From the NCBI RefSeq assembly GCF_006345825.1, contig NZ_VCIX01000066.1, positions 62,001-126,000 on the forward strand: a stretch of 64,000 nt of DNA, in the 5' to 3' direction. The position numbers were made by a program, and so were the translations under genes. How positions within the stretch are numbered: position 1 is the stretch's first letter; every line of letters begins with the position of its first letter. Below the pieces are notes generated by a model. The model was not told the DNA's origin. It made no database searches and saw only the letters and a program-made list of their open reading frames with translations. Shown one piece after another: positions 8,682 to 16,588 of the stretch. This stretch comes from Paenibacillus paridis. Its GTDB lineage: Bacteria; Bacillota; Bacilli; Paenibacillales; Paenibacillaceae.

Positions 8682-10163
8682 TGCGCTGATGGTCTCAAAC
8701 CATTCTTTTTGTGTCAGGATCGCTTCCATTACTCCCATTTGTGCAGACCATAAATGGGCGTGCGACGGTTTAATATTGTAATCCGTCATCGCCTTGGCAG
8801 CCTTATTAACCGCTTGATTTATTTTATCCAGGTAAGCCTTGCCCGCCGCATCAACTATACCTATTCGCACGGTTGCTGCATTTTCGGTCCATTTTTGATG
8901 TTCGATCTTCCACGAGGACGCAGCCGCTTCGCTCAGCGCTGATAACGAGGGCTGTTCGAGCTGAGCCAATGTTAATTCATCCAACATTTGGACGAGCAAA
9001 GCGGTTTGATCGAAGAAAGATTGTGCCCCCGCTTGCTCTCCATTAAAAGGAAACTGCGTTGGCGTTGCAATCTTAATTTCTTTAATATAAAGATCCAGAT
9101 CAGGAAGCAGCGCGCGAATCGCTTTTGCTTTGTTCTGATTGTCCGCTAGTCCCGCATATACGCGATAATCAGCAGCACTGGTCAGGGCAGCGCCTGCAAG
9201 CCCCTTCTCGGCCAGTTGGGCAAGCGCAGCATCCCGCCCTTCCGTGTTGCTGAACACGCCAAATTGGAGCATGAAATACGTTTGATCCAATCCCTTGAGA
9301 GTAACCATCGCTGCATTCGTATCCGGCTTAGCTGCCGGCGGGTTAGCCGCATCCGTACCGGTTTGTTCCGTGGCTTTGCCAGTTTCCGTATTACCTGTAA
9401 TTATACCGCCGTTTACAGGAAGCGAATCCGGTTTTTTACCCGAACCGCCAGGCCAAATGCTGGCCCCAGTAAATAAAGACAAGAGTAAATAACCGAATAA
9501 CGCTCCAGTAGCAAGCGCGGCCGTAACGGACAAAAACACGTTAAACCACGAAGGCGTTCCTCCGCCTTTCTTTATTCTCGAATACTGGGCTTTGGCTCTT
9601 CTCGGCTCGTCATATAAAAACTCCTCTTCATAGGATTGCACCGGGGGATGCTCTTCATGGACGGGAACGTCATCTCCACCTGGTATCGCAGCTTCTTCCT
9701 TTGCCTCGGAACGAACTGTTTTTAATTTGGGCGAAGTGATGGTTATCTTTTCTTTTGGCGGCGCAATCTCCTGTGCAAATGAATCGTGCATTGCTGGTGG
9801 CAAGGGTTTGTCCTGCTTTATCGTATTTCTAGTTACAGGCTGAGCAGGGGCAGGCTTATTTGCAGATATAGGCGCGTTCGCCGGCACGCTGTCCGTATTG
9901 CGGATAAGCTGCTCTAGAGCGACGATGTCCTCTTGAAACGGGCTGTTCCAAGGGCTTACTTCGCTAATGGCGTGCTGATCGGTTGACGGATATAAGGGTA
10001 TAACATTTATTTTCGCTGATTTTTTGGTATGATGCGCTGTGCTGCTAGGGGAATTGGTCTTTTCTTCGGAAGCCTCCTGTAGCTCATCGAAGCTTTGGAT
10101 TTCATTATTTACGGTCTGCCCATTCCGGTCAAAACGGTAGGTTATGCGATTTTTTTGCGTCAT
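8676..10163 (-). CDS. spoIIB: SpoIIB-like SPOR-domain membrane protein
   Basis: In B. subtilis spoIIB lies immediately before maf and encodes a septum-localised SPOR protein that helps septal dissolution during engulfment. This 495-residue protein sits in the same place with the same architecture. A short N-terminal beta segment (ITYRFDRNGQTVNNEI) leads into a long low-complexity cytoplasmic region, one membrane helix at about 205-230, a Gly/Thr/Ala-rich linker, and a SPOR repeat pair (YFMLQFGVFSNTEGRDAAL, then YRVYAGLADNQNKAKA). I take the ATG at 10163 because AAGGAG is 8 nt upstream. It is longer than the B. subtilis protein (about 330). The SPOR call is firm; the ortholog name is inferred from position. 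Confidence 0.8.
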   Translation of the reverse strand: MTQKNRITYRFDRNGQTVNNEIQSFDELQEASEEKTNSPSSTAHHTKKSAKINVIPLYPSTDQHAISEVSPWNSPFQEDIVALEQLIRNTDSVPANAPISANKPAPAQPVTRNTIKQDKPLPPAMHDSFAQEIAPPKEKITITSPKLKTVRSEAKEEAAIPGGDDVPVHEEHPPVQSYEEEFLYDEPRRAKAQYSRIKKGGGTPSWFNVFLSVTAALATGALFGYLLLSLFTGASIWPGGSGKKPDSLPVNGGIITGNTETGKATEQTGTDAANPPAAKPDTNAAMVTLKGLDQTYFMLQFGVFSNTEGRDAALAQLAEKGLAGAALTSAADYRVYAGLADNQNKAKAIRALLPDLDLYIKEIKIATPTQFPFNGEQAGAQSFFDQTALLVQMLDELTLAQLEQPSLSALSEAAASSWKIEHQKWTENAATVRIGIVDAAGKAYLDKINQAVNKAAKAMTDYNIKPSHAHLWSAQMGVMEAILTQKEWFETISAL

Positions 10164-10243
10164 ATCATCCACTCCTTGTCCCTTTCATCTAGCATTATTC
10201 TATGAGACATTTAAGAGATTTAGACCGGGAGCGGACAAGTAGC

Positions 10244-11766
10244 ATTCGAACCCACCCAAACCTTCCCTTCCAAGGGAGGGCCCCAAGGGTTGCACCCTCT
10301 GGACACCTGCAACTGGACTAACGTTTAAGCTACACGGCAGCATTAGTTCTACGTTAGATTATGGAACGCTTACGTCCCTGCGGGACACGCTCAAGGTTGG
10401 CGCAGTATAAGCGTTACTAGTTAATCTCAATGGCCTTCGAACCCTCCCAAACCCTCCCTTCCAAGGGAGGGCCCCAAGGGTTGCACCCTCTGGACACCCG
10501 CAACTGGACTAACGTTTAAGCTACAAGGTAGCATCAGTCGTACGTTTGATTATGAAACGCTTACGTCCCTGCGGGACACGCTCAAGATTTCCGCAGTATA
10601 AGCGTTACTAGTTAATCTCAAAGGCCTTCGAACCCTCCCAAACCCTCCCTTCCAAGGGAGGGCCCCAAGGGTTGCACCCTCTGTACACCTGCAACTGGAC
10701 TAACGCTTAAGCTACACGGTAGCATCAGTTCTACGTTAGATTATGGAACGCTTACGTCCCTGCGGGACACGCTCAAGGTTGGCGCAGTATAAGCGTTACT
10801 AGTTAATCTGAATGGTATTCGAACCCACCCAAACCCTCCCTTCCAAGGGAGGGCCCCAAGGGTTGCACCCTCTGGACACCTGCAACTGGACTAACGTTTA
10901 AGCTACACGGCAGCATTAGTTCTACGTTAGATTATGGAACGCTTACGTCCCTGCGGGACACGCTCAAGGTTGGCGCAGTATAAGCGTTACTAGTTAATCT
11001 CAATGGCCTTCGAACCCTCCCAAACCCTCCCTTCCAAGGGAGGGCCCCAAGGGTTGCACCCTCTGGACACCTGCAACTGGACTAACGTTTAAGCTACACG
11101 GTAGCATCAGTTCTACGTTAGATTATGGAACGCTTACGTCCCTGCGGGACACGCTCAAGGTTGGCGCAGTATAAGCGTTACTAGTTAATCTGAATGGTAT
11201 TCGAACCCACCCAAACCCTCCCTTCCAAGGGAGGGCCCCAAGGGTTGCACCCTCTGGACACCTGCAACTGGACTAACGTTTAAGCTACACGGTAGCATCA
11301 GTTCTACGTTAGATTATGGAACGCTTACGTCCCTGCGGGACACGCTCAAGGTTGGCGCAGTATAAGCGTTACTAGTTAATCTGAATGGCATTCGAACCCA
11401 CCCAAACCCTCCCTTCCAAGGGAGGGCCCCAAGGGTTGCACCCTCTGGACACCTGCAACTGGACTAACGTTTAAGCTACACGGTAGCATCAGTTCTACGT
11501 TAGATTATGGAACGCTTACGTCCCTGCGGGACACGCTCAAGGTTGGCGCAGTATAAGCGTTACTAGTTAATCTGAATGGTATTCGAACCCACCCAAACCC
11601 TCCCTTCCAAGGGAGGGCCCCAAGGGTTGCACCCTCTGGACACCTGCAACTGGACTAACGTTTAAGCTACACGGCAGCATTAGTTCTACGTTAGATTATG
11701 GAACGCTTACGTCCCTGCGGGACACGCTCAAGATTTCCGCAGTATAAGCGTTACTAGTTAATCTGA
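10244..11766. repeat. Eight tandem 191-bp non-coding repeats with conserved hairpins
   Basis: Eight head-to-tail units, each exactly 191 bp, start at 10244, 10435, 10626, 10817, 11008, 11199, 11390 and 11581. They are nearly identical and contain no ORF over 60 codons; 191 is not a multiple of three. Each unit holds four inverted-repeat modules. In the copy at 11199 these are: CCCTCCCTT/AAGGGAGGG (11216-11235); GTTGCA/TGCAAC (11244-11268); CTAACGT/ACGTTAG (11273-11312) enclosing GCTAC/GTAGC; and AACGCTTA/TAAGCGTT (11320-11370) enclosing GTCCC/GGGAC. The array lies upstream of the spoIIB-like gene. It is unlike any family I recognise. Confidence 0.97.
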
Positions 11767-11957
11767 TAGGCTAATTCTGTTATCACGATTATGAATCGCT
11801 TCTCTTTGAGCATTTATGACTGCTTAGAGAAACGTTTTCGTGATTTTTCTAATTTTGATGCATTAGCCTTCTAACAAAAGTAGTCATCATCCCCCCTTTC
11901 ATCATTTTAACGGGAATTACTCCCTCTAATTCGTCAGATTTACTCACATTTTCTCAT

Positions 11958-11980
11958 TTAACAGGATATGCTCCTGTTAA
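11958..11980. repeat. Short palindrome, TTAACAGGA family, copy 1
   Basis: A perfect 9-bp inverted repeat TTAACAGGA/TCCTGTTAA with a 5-nt loop, followed by TTCG. The same hairpin recurs at 12071-12093. Sequence-altered but still pairing versions lie at 58299-58317 and 58359-58381. Confidence 0.8.
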
Positions 11981-12070
11981 TTCGTTCAAATGGGCGCATA
12001 TTAGCGTCTCAGAGTAGTTTTAGAAGGAGAAATTCCTGTTAATCGCATACCTTCCCACAACCGAAGGCTA

Positions 12071-12093
12071 TTAACAGGATTTTTTCCTGTTAA
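12071..12093. repeat. Short palindrome, TTAACAGGA family, copy 2
   Basis: Same 9-bp arms as the copy at 11958 with a T-rich 5-nt loop and the same AATTC-type 3' flank. No gene end lies nearby, so it is not an ordinary terminator. Confidence 0.8.
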
Positions 12094-12171
12094 TTCCTCG
12101 CAGAGTCACAGTCGAGCGAAGCGTCCAGTAATTTTAAAATAAAATTCTTCAGTTACTTGCCGTAATGTTAA

Positions 12172-12262
12172 GGGGTGCGGGGTGCGGGGTGCGGGGTGCG
12201 GGGTGCGGGGTGCGGGGTGCGGGGTGCGGGGTGCGGGGTGCGGGGTGCGGGGTGCGGGGTGC
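12172..12262. repeat. GGGGTGC heptamer array, 13 perfect copies
   Basis: Thirteen uninterrupted GGGGTGC units followed by GGGGG. Every G4 tract is separated by three bases (TGC), the ideal spacing for G-quadruplexes on the plus strand; the minus strand is correspondingly C-rich. The array lies about 110 bp past the stop codon of the unknown gene at 12376-13017. Perfect short repeats of this kind usually vary in copy number between strains. Confidence 0.97.
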
Positions 12263-12270
12263 GGGGGACC

Positions 12271-12340
12271 GGTGATGGATGATGAGTGACTAGTGACGGA
12301 TGACGGCTGACGGATGACGGGTGACTTGTGGGGGGATGAG
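12271..12340. repeat. Degenerate heptamer repeat, consensus near GRTGACG
   Basis: Continues the 7-bp period of the GGGGTGC array with about eight diverged units such as GATGACG, GCTGACG and GGTGACT up to about 12326, then fades. It looks like an older, decayed part of the same satellite. Confidence 0.8.
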
Positions 12341-12375
12341 TGACAAATGACGGGGGGCGAGTGGGAGATGCCTGC

Positions 12376-13017
12376 TCAACGGTTTGCTTTCTGGAATAAG
12401 GCTCTTTTCATTTTTTTGTCCTTTTCGCCATCAATGGGATCATGAAATAAGTCTAATGCGGCTTCGGCAACCGCGTTCTCGTCTAACACAAAAGCCAAGG
12501 TTGAATAAGCTCTCAGATTCAGCAATATCTTTATGTCTTCTCTATTTAAGAGCACGCCTGCTTTAGCAGCCACCCTATATTTAAATGCGGTTGCCTCTTT
12601 CATAAACGTCTGATCAATAACGATTTTCTCCGCAGCCTCTAGCTGCGACACCGTCATCACATCACATTTTAAAGCATCAATTAGTATACTTGCTATCGCT
12701 AAAAATTCCGTCCCGGAATAAGCCTGAAGCAGTTCCGCTAATAGTTCATCATCCAGTCCCTGCTGTTTGATCCTATCTACGAAATAAGCGTAGGCAAGAT
12801 GCTCCTTTGCACCCTGAACCATGACCGTTCCGTTCATTAAAGAGTATAACCGTCTCAATCCAATATTGGATAACTCCCCAGCTAATCCTAGCTGCTCATG
12901 TGTGTCCATCTTCGAAATCAAGGAATTCATTTTCTGCAACTCCGCTCCCAATTGCTCCTCGTTGCTTGATTCCAACAAACGATTCAGTTCTATTCCTTTA
13001 GACATGCACTCCACCAC
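12376..13017 (-). CDS. Hypothetical helical protein
   Basis: I do not recognise this gene. It encodes up to 213 residues, rich in Leu, Ala, Glu and Lys, with no signal peptide, membrane segment or cysteine motif; it appears all-helical and cytoplasmic. The start is unclear: GTG at 13017 or ATG at 13005 (MSKGIELN, 209 residues), with a GGTGGAG only a few bases before the ATG. It follows the RDD gene by 12 bp and is surely cotranscribed with it. The end is highly charged (EKDKKMKRALFQKANR). The 3' side opens into the heptamer array and the 191-bp repeats. Confidence 0.75.
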   Translation of the reverse strand: MVECMSKGIELNRLLESSNEEQLGAELQKMNSLISKMDTHEQLGLAGELSNIGLRRLYSLMNGTVMVQGAKEHLAYAYFVDRIKQQGLDDELLAELLQAYSGTEFLAIASILIDALKCDVMTVSQLEAAEKIVIDQTFMKEATAFKYRVAAKAGVLLNREDIKILLNLRAYSTLAFVLDENAVAEAALDLFHDPIDGEKDKKMKRALFQKANR

Positions 13018-13029
13018 CCTATCCCAGCT

Positions 13030-13563
13030 TTATCGTACAAAAGGTTTAGCATTGACTTTAACCACCTGTGTTTTGGCCGCCATATCGTATAATGCTTGTT
13101 TCCTTTTCGTAAAAAATGGAGTCAAAATGTAGGCAAACATGAGCGCATATATAAGTCCTCCAATGAAGTAATAATAGATGGGCACCTCTCCGTCACCTAT
13201 TTTCACAAGTCTGTACACGAGAAAATGAGACAATTCCCATGGCATAAACTTCAAAATGGTCCGATAGATCGCCTGCGGCACTGAGAGTGTTTGCCCTTTG
13301 GCATTGATCACTTTGATGCCCATTTTCTTCTTCCCAAACGATTGGCCGCCTAAGATAGAATCACTAATAATAAAATAAATCGAAACGGGCAGGGTCACCA
13401 TTAAAAAACCCATAATCTGAGCGGTAACCAATGAACCTTGAAAAAAAAGCTGCAAAGACGGAAACAAAAATACATTCAAAATAAAAAGCGCAATTAAATA
13501 GGCAAAGATCAAAAGGTAATCGAGCATAAAAGCTTTGAACCGTTGGAAAAATGTAGCATTCAT
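13030..13563 (-). CDS. RDD family membrane protein
   Basis: RDD domain proteins are small multipass membrane proteins, some linked to ion transport, mostly of unknown role. The 177-residue translation has the N-terminal family pattern FQRFKAFMLDYLLIF, in which the charged Arg and Asp sit inside the first helix. Next comes GQSFGKKKMGIKVIN, the conserved second-helix junction, then two more hydrophobic segments. I set the start at the ATG at 13563 because AGGGAGG lies about 11 nt upstream; the frame is open to 13635 without a site. It lies 12 bp upstream of the unknown helical protein, suggesting a two-gene unit. Confidence 0.85.
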   Translation of the reverse strand: MNATFFQRFKAFMLDYLLIFAYLIALFILNVFLFPSLQLFFQGSLVTAQIMGFLMVTLPVSIYFIISDSILGGQSFGKKKMGIKVINAKGQTLSVPQAIYRTILKFMPWELSHFLVYRLVKIGDGEVPIYYYFIGGLIYALMFAYILTPFFTKRKQALYDMAAKTQVVKVNAKPFVR

Positions 13564-13722
13564 TCGTTTGTTATCCTCCCTGCATTCTTTGTGCCCCATA
13601 TGGCACATGTGAAGACGAGCCCACAAACCTTCCATTATCTTCCATCAACAGTTTAACACTTATCAACCTTATGCTATATGACTTAATGTACTGCATTTTC
13701 AATCCCACTCAAGCCGCTAAAT

Positions 13723-13761
13723 AAAAAATGCCCGATGTTTCATTTAAGAAACGATCGGGCA
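13723..13761 (-). terminator. Terminator after murC
   Basis: Inverted repeat TGCCCGAT/ATCGGGCA with an inner GTTTC/GAAAC pairing, followed on the minus strand by six T. It lies 9 bp past the murC stop, so the RDD gene downstream needs its own promoter. Confidence 0.85.
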
Positions 13762-13769
13762 CTAGCTGT

Positions 13770-15164
13770 TTATTGGTTTGCTTTCAACGATTTGGCCAGC
13801 GAATCCGCTACCTTCCAAATGTCTCCTGCTCCCATCGTGATGACAAGATCGCCTGGCGCGACCCGTTCAGTCAAGTAGGCGAGTACCTCTTCTTTCGTTG
13901 GCAAGTACTCGGTATTCGTATTGCTGTTGCTCTTGATGAGCTCCACAAGCTTGTGAGAATTCACGCCTTCGATCTGAAGCTCTCCTGCTGGCGAGTAGAT
14001 ATCCGTAATGATAACCTGATCCGCCTCAGGAAACGCCCGGCTGAATTGCTCGAACAAGAAAAAGGTCCGCGTATAGCGCTGTGGCTGAAATACCGCGATA
14101 ATGCGTTTGCCCGTTGCTTTGGCTGCGCTGATCGTTGCTCGAATTTCGGTCGGATGGTGAGCATAATCGTCGATAACCAAAATATCGTTCACTTCACCAA
14201 GCACCTGGAAACGGCGCTTCGCTCCTCTGAAAGATTGGATTGCGACAGCAATCTTCTCAAATGACAAGCCTGCTTCGAGGCAAGTAATGATCGTCGCCAT
14301 CGCGTTATACACGTTGTGAAGTCCGGGTACCGAAAGTTGCACATGACCGAGCTCCGCACCGTGATGCGACATCGTAAAGGATATTTTGCGGTCCCCCAGC
14401 ACGATATCCTGAGCTTTATAATCAGCCTCGCCTTCAATTCCGTAGGTGACTAATTGCGATTTGTCGATATTGCCTTTATACACTAGCGGTATCAATTCGT
14501 TAACCGTCTCGTCATCCGCGCATACAATAGCTTTTCCGTCCGATTTCACCTGCTGCAAAAACTGCACATAAGCAGCCTTGAGCTTGCCGAAATCGCCGTC
14601 ATAATTTTCAAGATGATCCGGTTCGATGTTGGTCACAATCGCAATCGTCGGGTGATAGTGGAGGAACGAGCCATCACTTTCATCCGCTTCAGCCACAACG
14701 TACTCTCCCTTGCCCGCTTTCGCATTTGTACCTACATTAACGATTTCGCCACCGATAATATAGGTCGGATCAGCATCGCATGCTTCCATAACAAGAGCAA
14801 TCATGGATGACGTTGTCGTCTTGCCATGTGCGCCTGCTACCGCGACTCCCTTGCCTGCATTCATCAATCTCGCCAGCATTTGCGAGCGGTGCAGAACAGG
14901 AATGTTAAGCTCCTCAGCTGCCTTCCGTTCAACGTTATCCTTGGAGAGTGCCGTAGAATAAACGACCAAATCCGCACCGTTCACATGCTCAGGCTGATGC
15001 CCGATATAGATGCTGGCACCATTTGCAGCAAGTTTCTCTGTTAATTCTTGACGTGCGACATCGGACCCAGTCACCTTATAGCCCATCTCCAGCATAACGC
15101 GGGCGATGGCACTCATTCCGTAACCGCCGATTCCGATGAAATGAACGTGTTCTGCCGTATTCAA
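13770..15164 (-). CDS. murC: UDP-N-acetylmuramate--L-alanine ligase MurC
   Basis: Adds the first amino acid of the peptidoglycan stem peptide in an ATP-dependent reaction. The N-terminal Rossmann motif is [13 protein letters not shown] (9-21), the ATP loop is [10 protein letters not shown] (111-120), then ADESDGSF, and the C-terminal domain contains [13 protein letters not shown]. At 464 residues the length is usual. It lies 7 bp after folC in the same direction and ends at a clear terminator. Confidence 0.96.
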   Translation of the reverse strand: MNTAEHVHFIGIGGYGMSAIARVMLEMGYKVTGSDVARQELTEKLAANGASIYIGHQPEHVNGADLVVYSTALSKDNVERKAAEELNIPVLHRSQMLARLMNAGKGVAVAGAHGKTTTSSMIALVMEACDADPTYIIGGEIVNVGTNAKAGKGEYVVAEADESDGSFLHYHPTIAIVTNIEPDHLENYDGDFGKLKAAYVQFLQQVKSDGKAIVCADDETVNELIPLVYKGNIDKSQLVTYGIEGEADYKAQDIVLGDRKISFTMSHHGAELGHVQLSVPGLHNVYNAMATIITCLEAGLSFEKIAVAIQSFRGAKRRFQVLGEVNDILVIDDYAHHPTEIRATISAAKATGKRIIAVFQPQRYTRTFFLFEQFSRAFPEADQVIITDIYSPAGELQIEGVNSHKLVELIKSNSNTNTEYLPTKEEVLAYLTERVAPGDLVITMGAGDIWKVADSLAKSLKANQ

Positions 15165-15171
15165 AGACGGT

Positions 15172-16557
15172 TCACCAACCTTTTTCAGAATCCGAGTTAT
15201 ACAAAATGCGGGAGCGTACGTCAGCGATTAAATAAAGCGTGCCTGTTACGACCCCAAGGTCTGTTTCCCCGGTTAACTGTTGTAATTTTTGTAATGCAGT
15301 TTGCCAATTCTGTTCAACCACCAGTTCGAACGTATACTGGTCAGGATGCTGCTGCTTCATTTCTAGCACCAAATCGGCTAAAGCACGCGCTTCTTTCTTC
15401 ATGCGAAAATCAGGCTCGGTCAAAATAAGCGTATCCACTATTGGTAGTATATGCTTAAGAACATCCTGATGATTCTTATTCTCCAGCATACCCATCATAA
15501 GATGTAAACGATCATACTTATACGTATTTTTTAATGCTTCCGCGAGCGTTTCGGCGCCTTCGGGATTATGTGCCCCATCAATCAGAATGCGAGGCTGCTG
15601 CGATACCATTTCCAGACGTCCTGGCCATGCCGCGGCATATAAGCCCTCCGCCAAAGCATCATCCTCGACGACTAGCGCATTATATTGACGAAGCACCTCC
15701 AGCGTCATAACAGCAACCGCTGCATTCGTACGCTGATGCGCGCCGTTAAGCGTGATCGTCAGCGGCTCTATGCTGCGGAATAAGTTTTGAAAGCGAAACG
15801 TCTGCTCATTCTCTTTAACCGACAGCGCCTCAATATGAAACTGTTCGCCCAGCAAATAGAGCGTGCTCTTCTTCTCGGCTGCTGTGCGCTTGATGACCTC
15901 GACCGCATCCGGTTGTTCAACCGCACTTATCACAGGAATGCCCGCTTTGATAATGCCGGCTTTCTCGCTCGCCACAGCTGCAATCGTATCGCCTAGCCGA
16001 TCCATATGATCGTGACCGATATTCGTAATGACCGTAACGACCGGCTGCACAATATTGGTCACGTCCAAACGGCCGCCAAGCCCTGTTTCCCAAACGACAT
16101 AGTCAGGGTAGGTAACCTTGGCATAGAACAGCACTGCAAGCGCCGTGGACACCTCAAACATAGTCGGAGAACCAAGCTCAGTCTCTGCAATCGCTTCGAC
16201 CTGAGGCTTCAGCTCATTTGCAAGCCGTAGCAGCGTTTCTTCGTCGATATCGATGCCGTTATATTGGAAACGGTTCGTAAACTTCGTAATATACGGTGAC
16301 GTAAATGTACCGACATCATATCCGCTTTTCAAGAGAACGCTGGTCAAATAAGCGCAGGTCGACCCTTTGCCGTTCGTTCCCGCGATATGAATAAATTTTA
16401 GTCTTCGATGCGGATTGTCAAGAAGCTCCATCAACTTCTCGATTCTCTCCAGACCTGGGCGAATGCCAAACGGAATCAGCCCTGTTATCCAGTCTACCGC
16501 TTCGCGGTAGGATTGCAGCGGCACGGATGGCCGCTGCTCTATCGTATGGTCCGTCAT
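15172..16557 (-). CDS. folC: Bifunctional folylpolyglutamate synthase / dihydrofolate synthase FolC
   Basis: Adds glutamate to dihydropteroate and to folates in the cytoplasm. The Mur-ligase fold is recognisable by [20 protein letters not shown] (P-loop), [13 protein letters not shown], and later [13 protein letters not shown] and [11 protein letters not shown] choose the ATG at 16557 (461 residues) because AGAAGGAAC lies 7-9 nt upstream; the open frame reaches 16647, where it would overlap valS. The valS-folC-murC arrangement is close to the B. subtilis order. Confidence 0.95.
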   Translation of the reverse strand: MTDHTIEQRPSVPLQSYREAVDWITGLIPFGIRPGLERIEKLMELLDNPHRRLKFIHIAGTNGKGSTCAYLTSVLLKSGYDVGTFTSPYITKFTNRFQYNGIDIDEETLLRLANELKPQVEAIAETELGSPTMFEVSTALAVLFYAKVTYPDYVVWETGLGGRLDVTNIVQPVVTVITNIGHDHMDRLGDTIAAVASEKAGIIKAGIPVISAVEQPDAVEVIKRTAAEKKSTLYLLGEQFHIEALSVKENEQTFRFQNLFRSIEPLTITLNGAHQRTNAAVAVMTLEVLRQYNALVVEDDALAEGLYAAAWPGRLEMVSQQPRILIDGAHNPEGAETLAEALKNTYKYDRLHLMMGMLENKNHQDVLKHILPIVDTLILTEPDFRMKKEARALADLVLEMKQQHPDQYTFELVVEQNWQTALQKLQQLTGETDLGVVTGTLYLIADVRSRILYNSDSEKGW

Positions 16558-16588
16558 TCTTATCGTTCCTTCTTCCGTGTTTGCAGCG

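Larger units (their letters stand above)
11767..12171. other. Gene desert with short palindromes
   Basis: No ORF is credible here. The stretch is AT-rich and holds four copies of a short palindrome family. Two are perfect, TTAACAGGA/TCCTGTTAA at 11958-11980 and 12071-12093. Two are imperfect, near 11909-11932 and 12020-12046. The rest shows nothing I can name. Confidence 0.7.

Noticed and set aside
10244..11766. tRNA-like sequence in each 191-bp unit (GGTTCGAA on the minus strand, as in a T-loop)
   Set aside because: No acceptor stem, D-arm or anticodon arm can be arranged around it; the resemblance is limited to this octamer.
10244..11766. A repeat-containing protein encoded by the 191-bp array
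   Set aside because: The period is not a multiple of three and no frame stays open through even one unit of useful length.
10173..12375. Insertion sequence or prophage remnant in the first desert
   Set aside because: No transposase, integrase or phage-like frame, no terminal inverted repeats or target duplication around the region.
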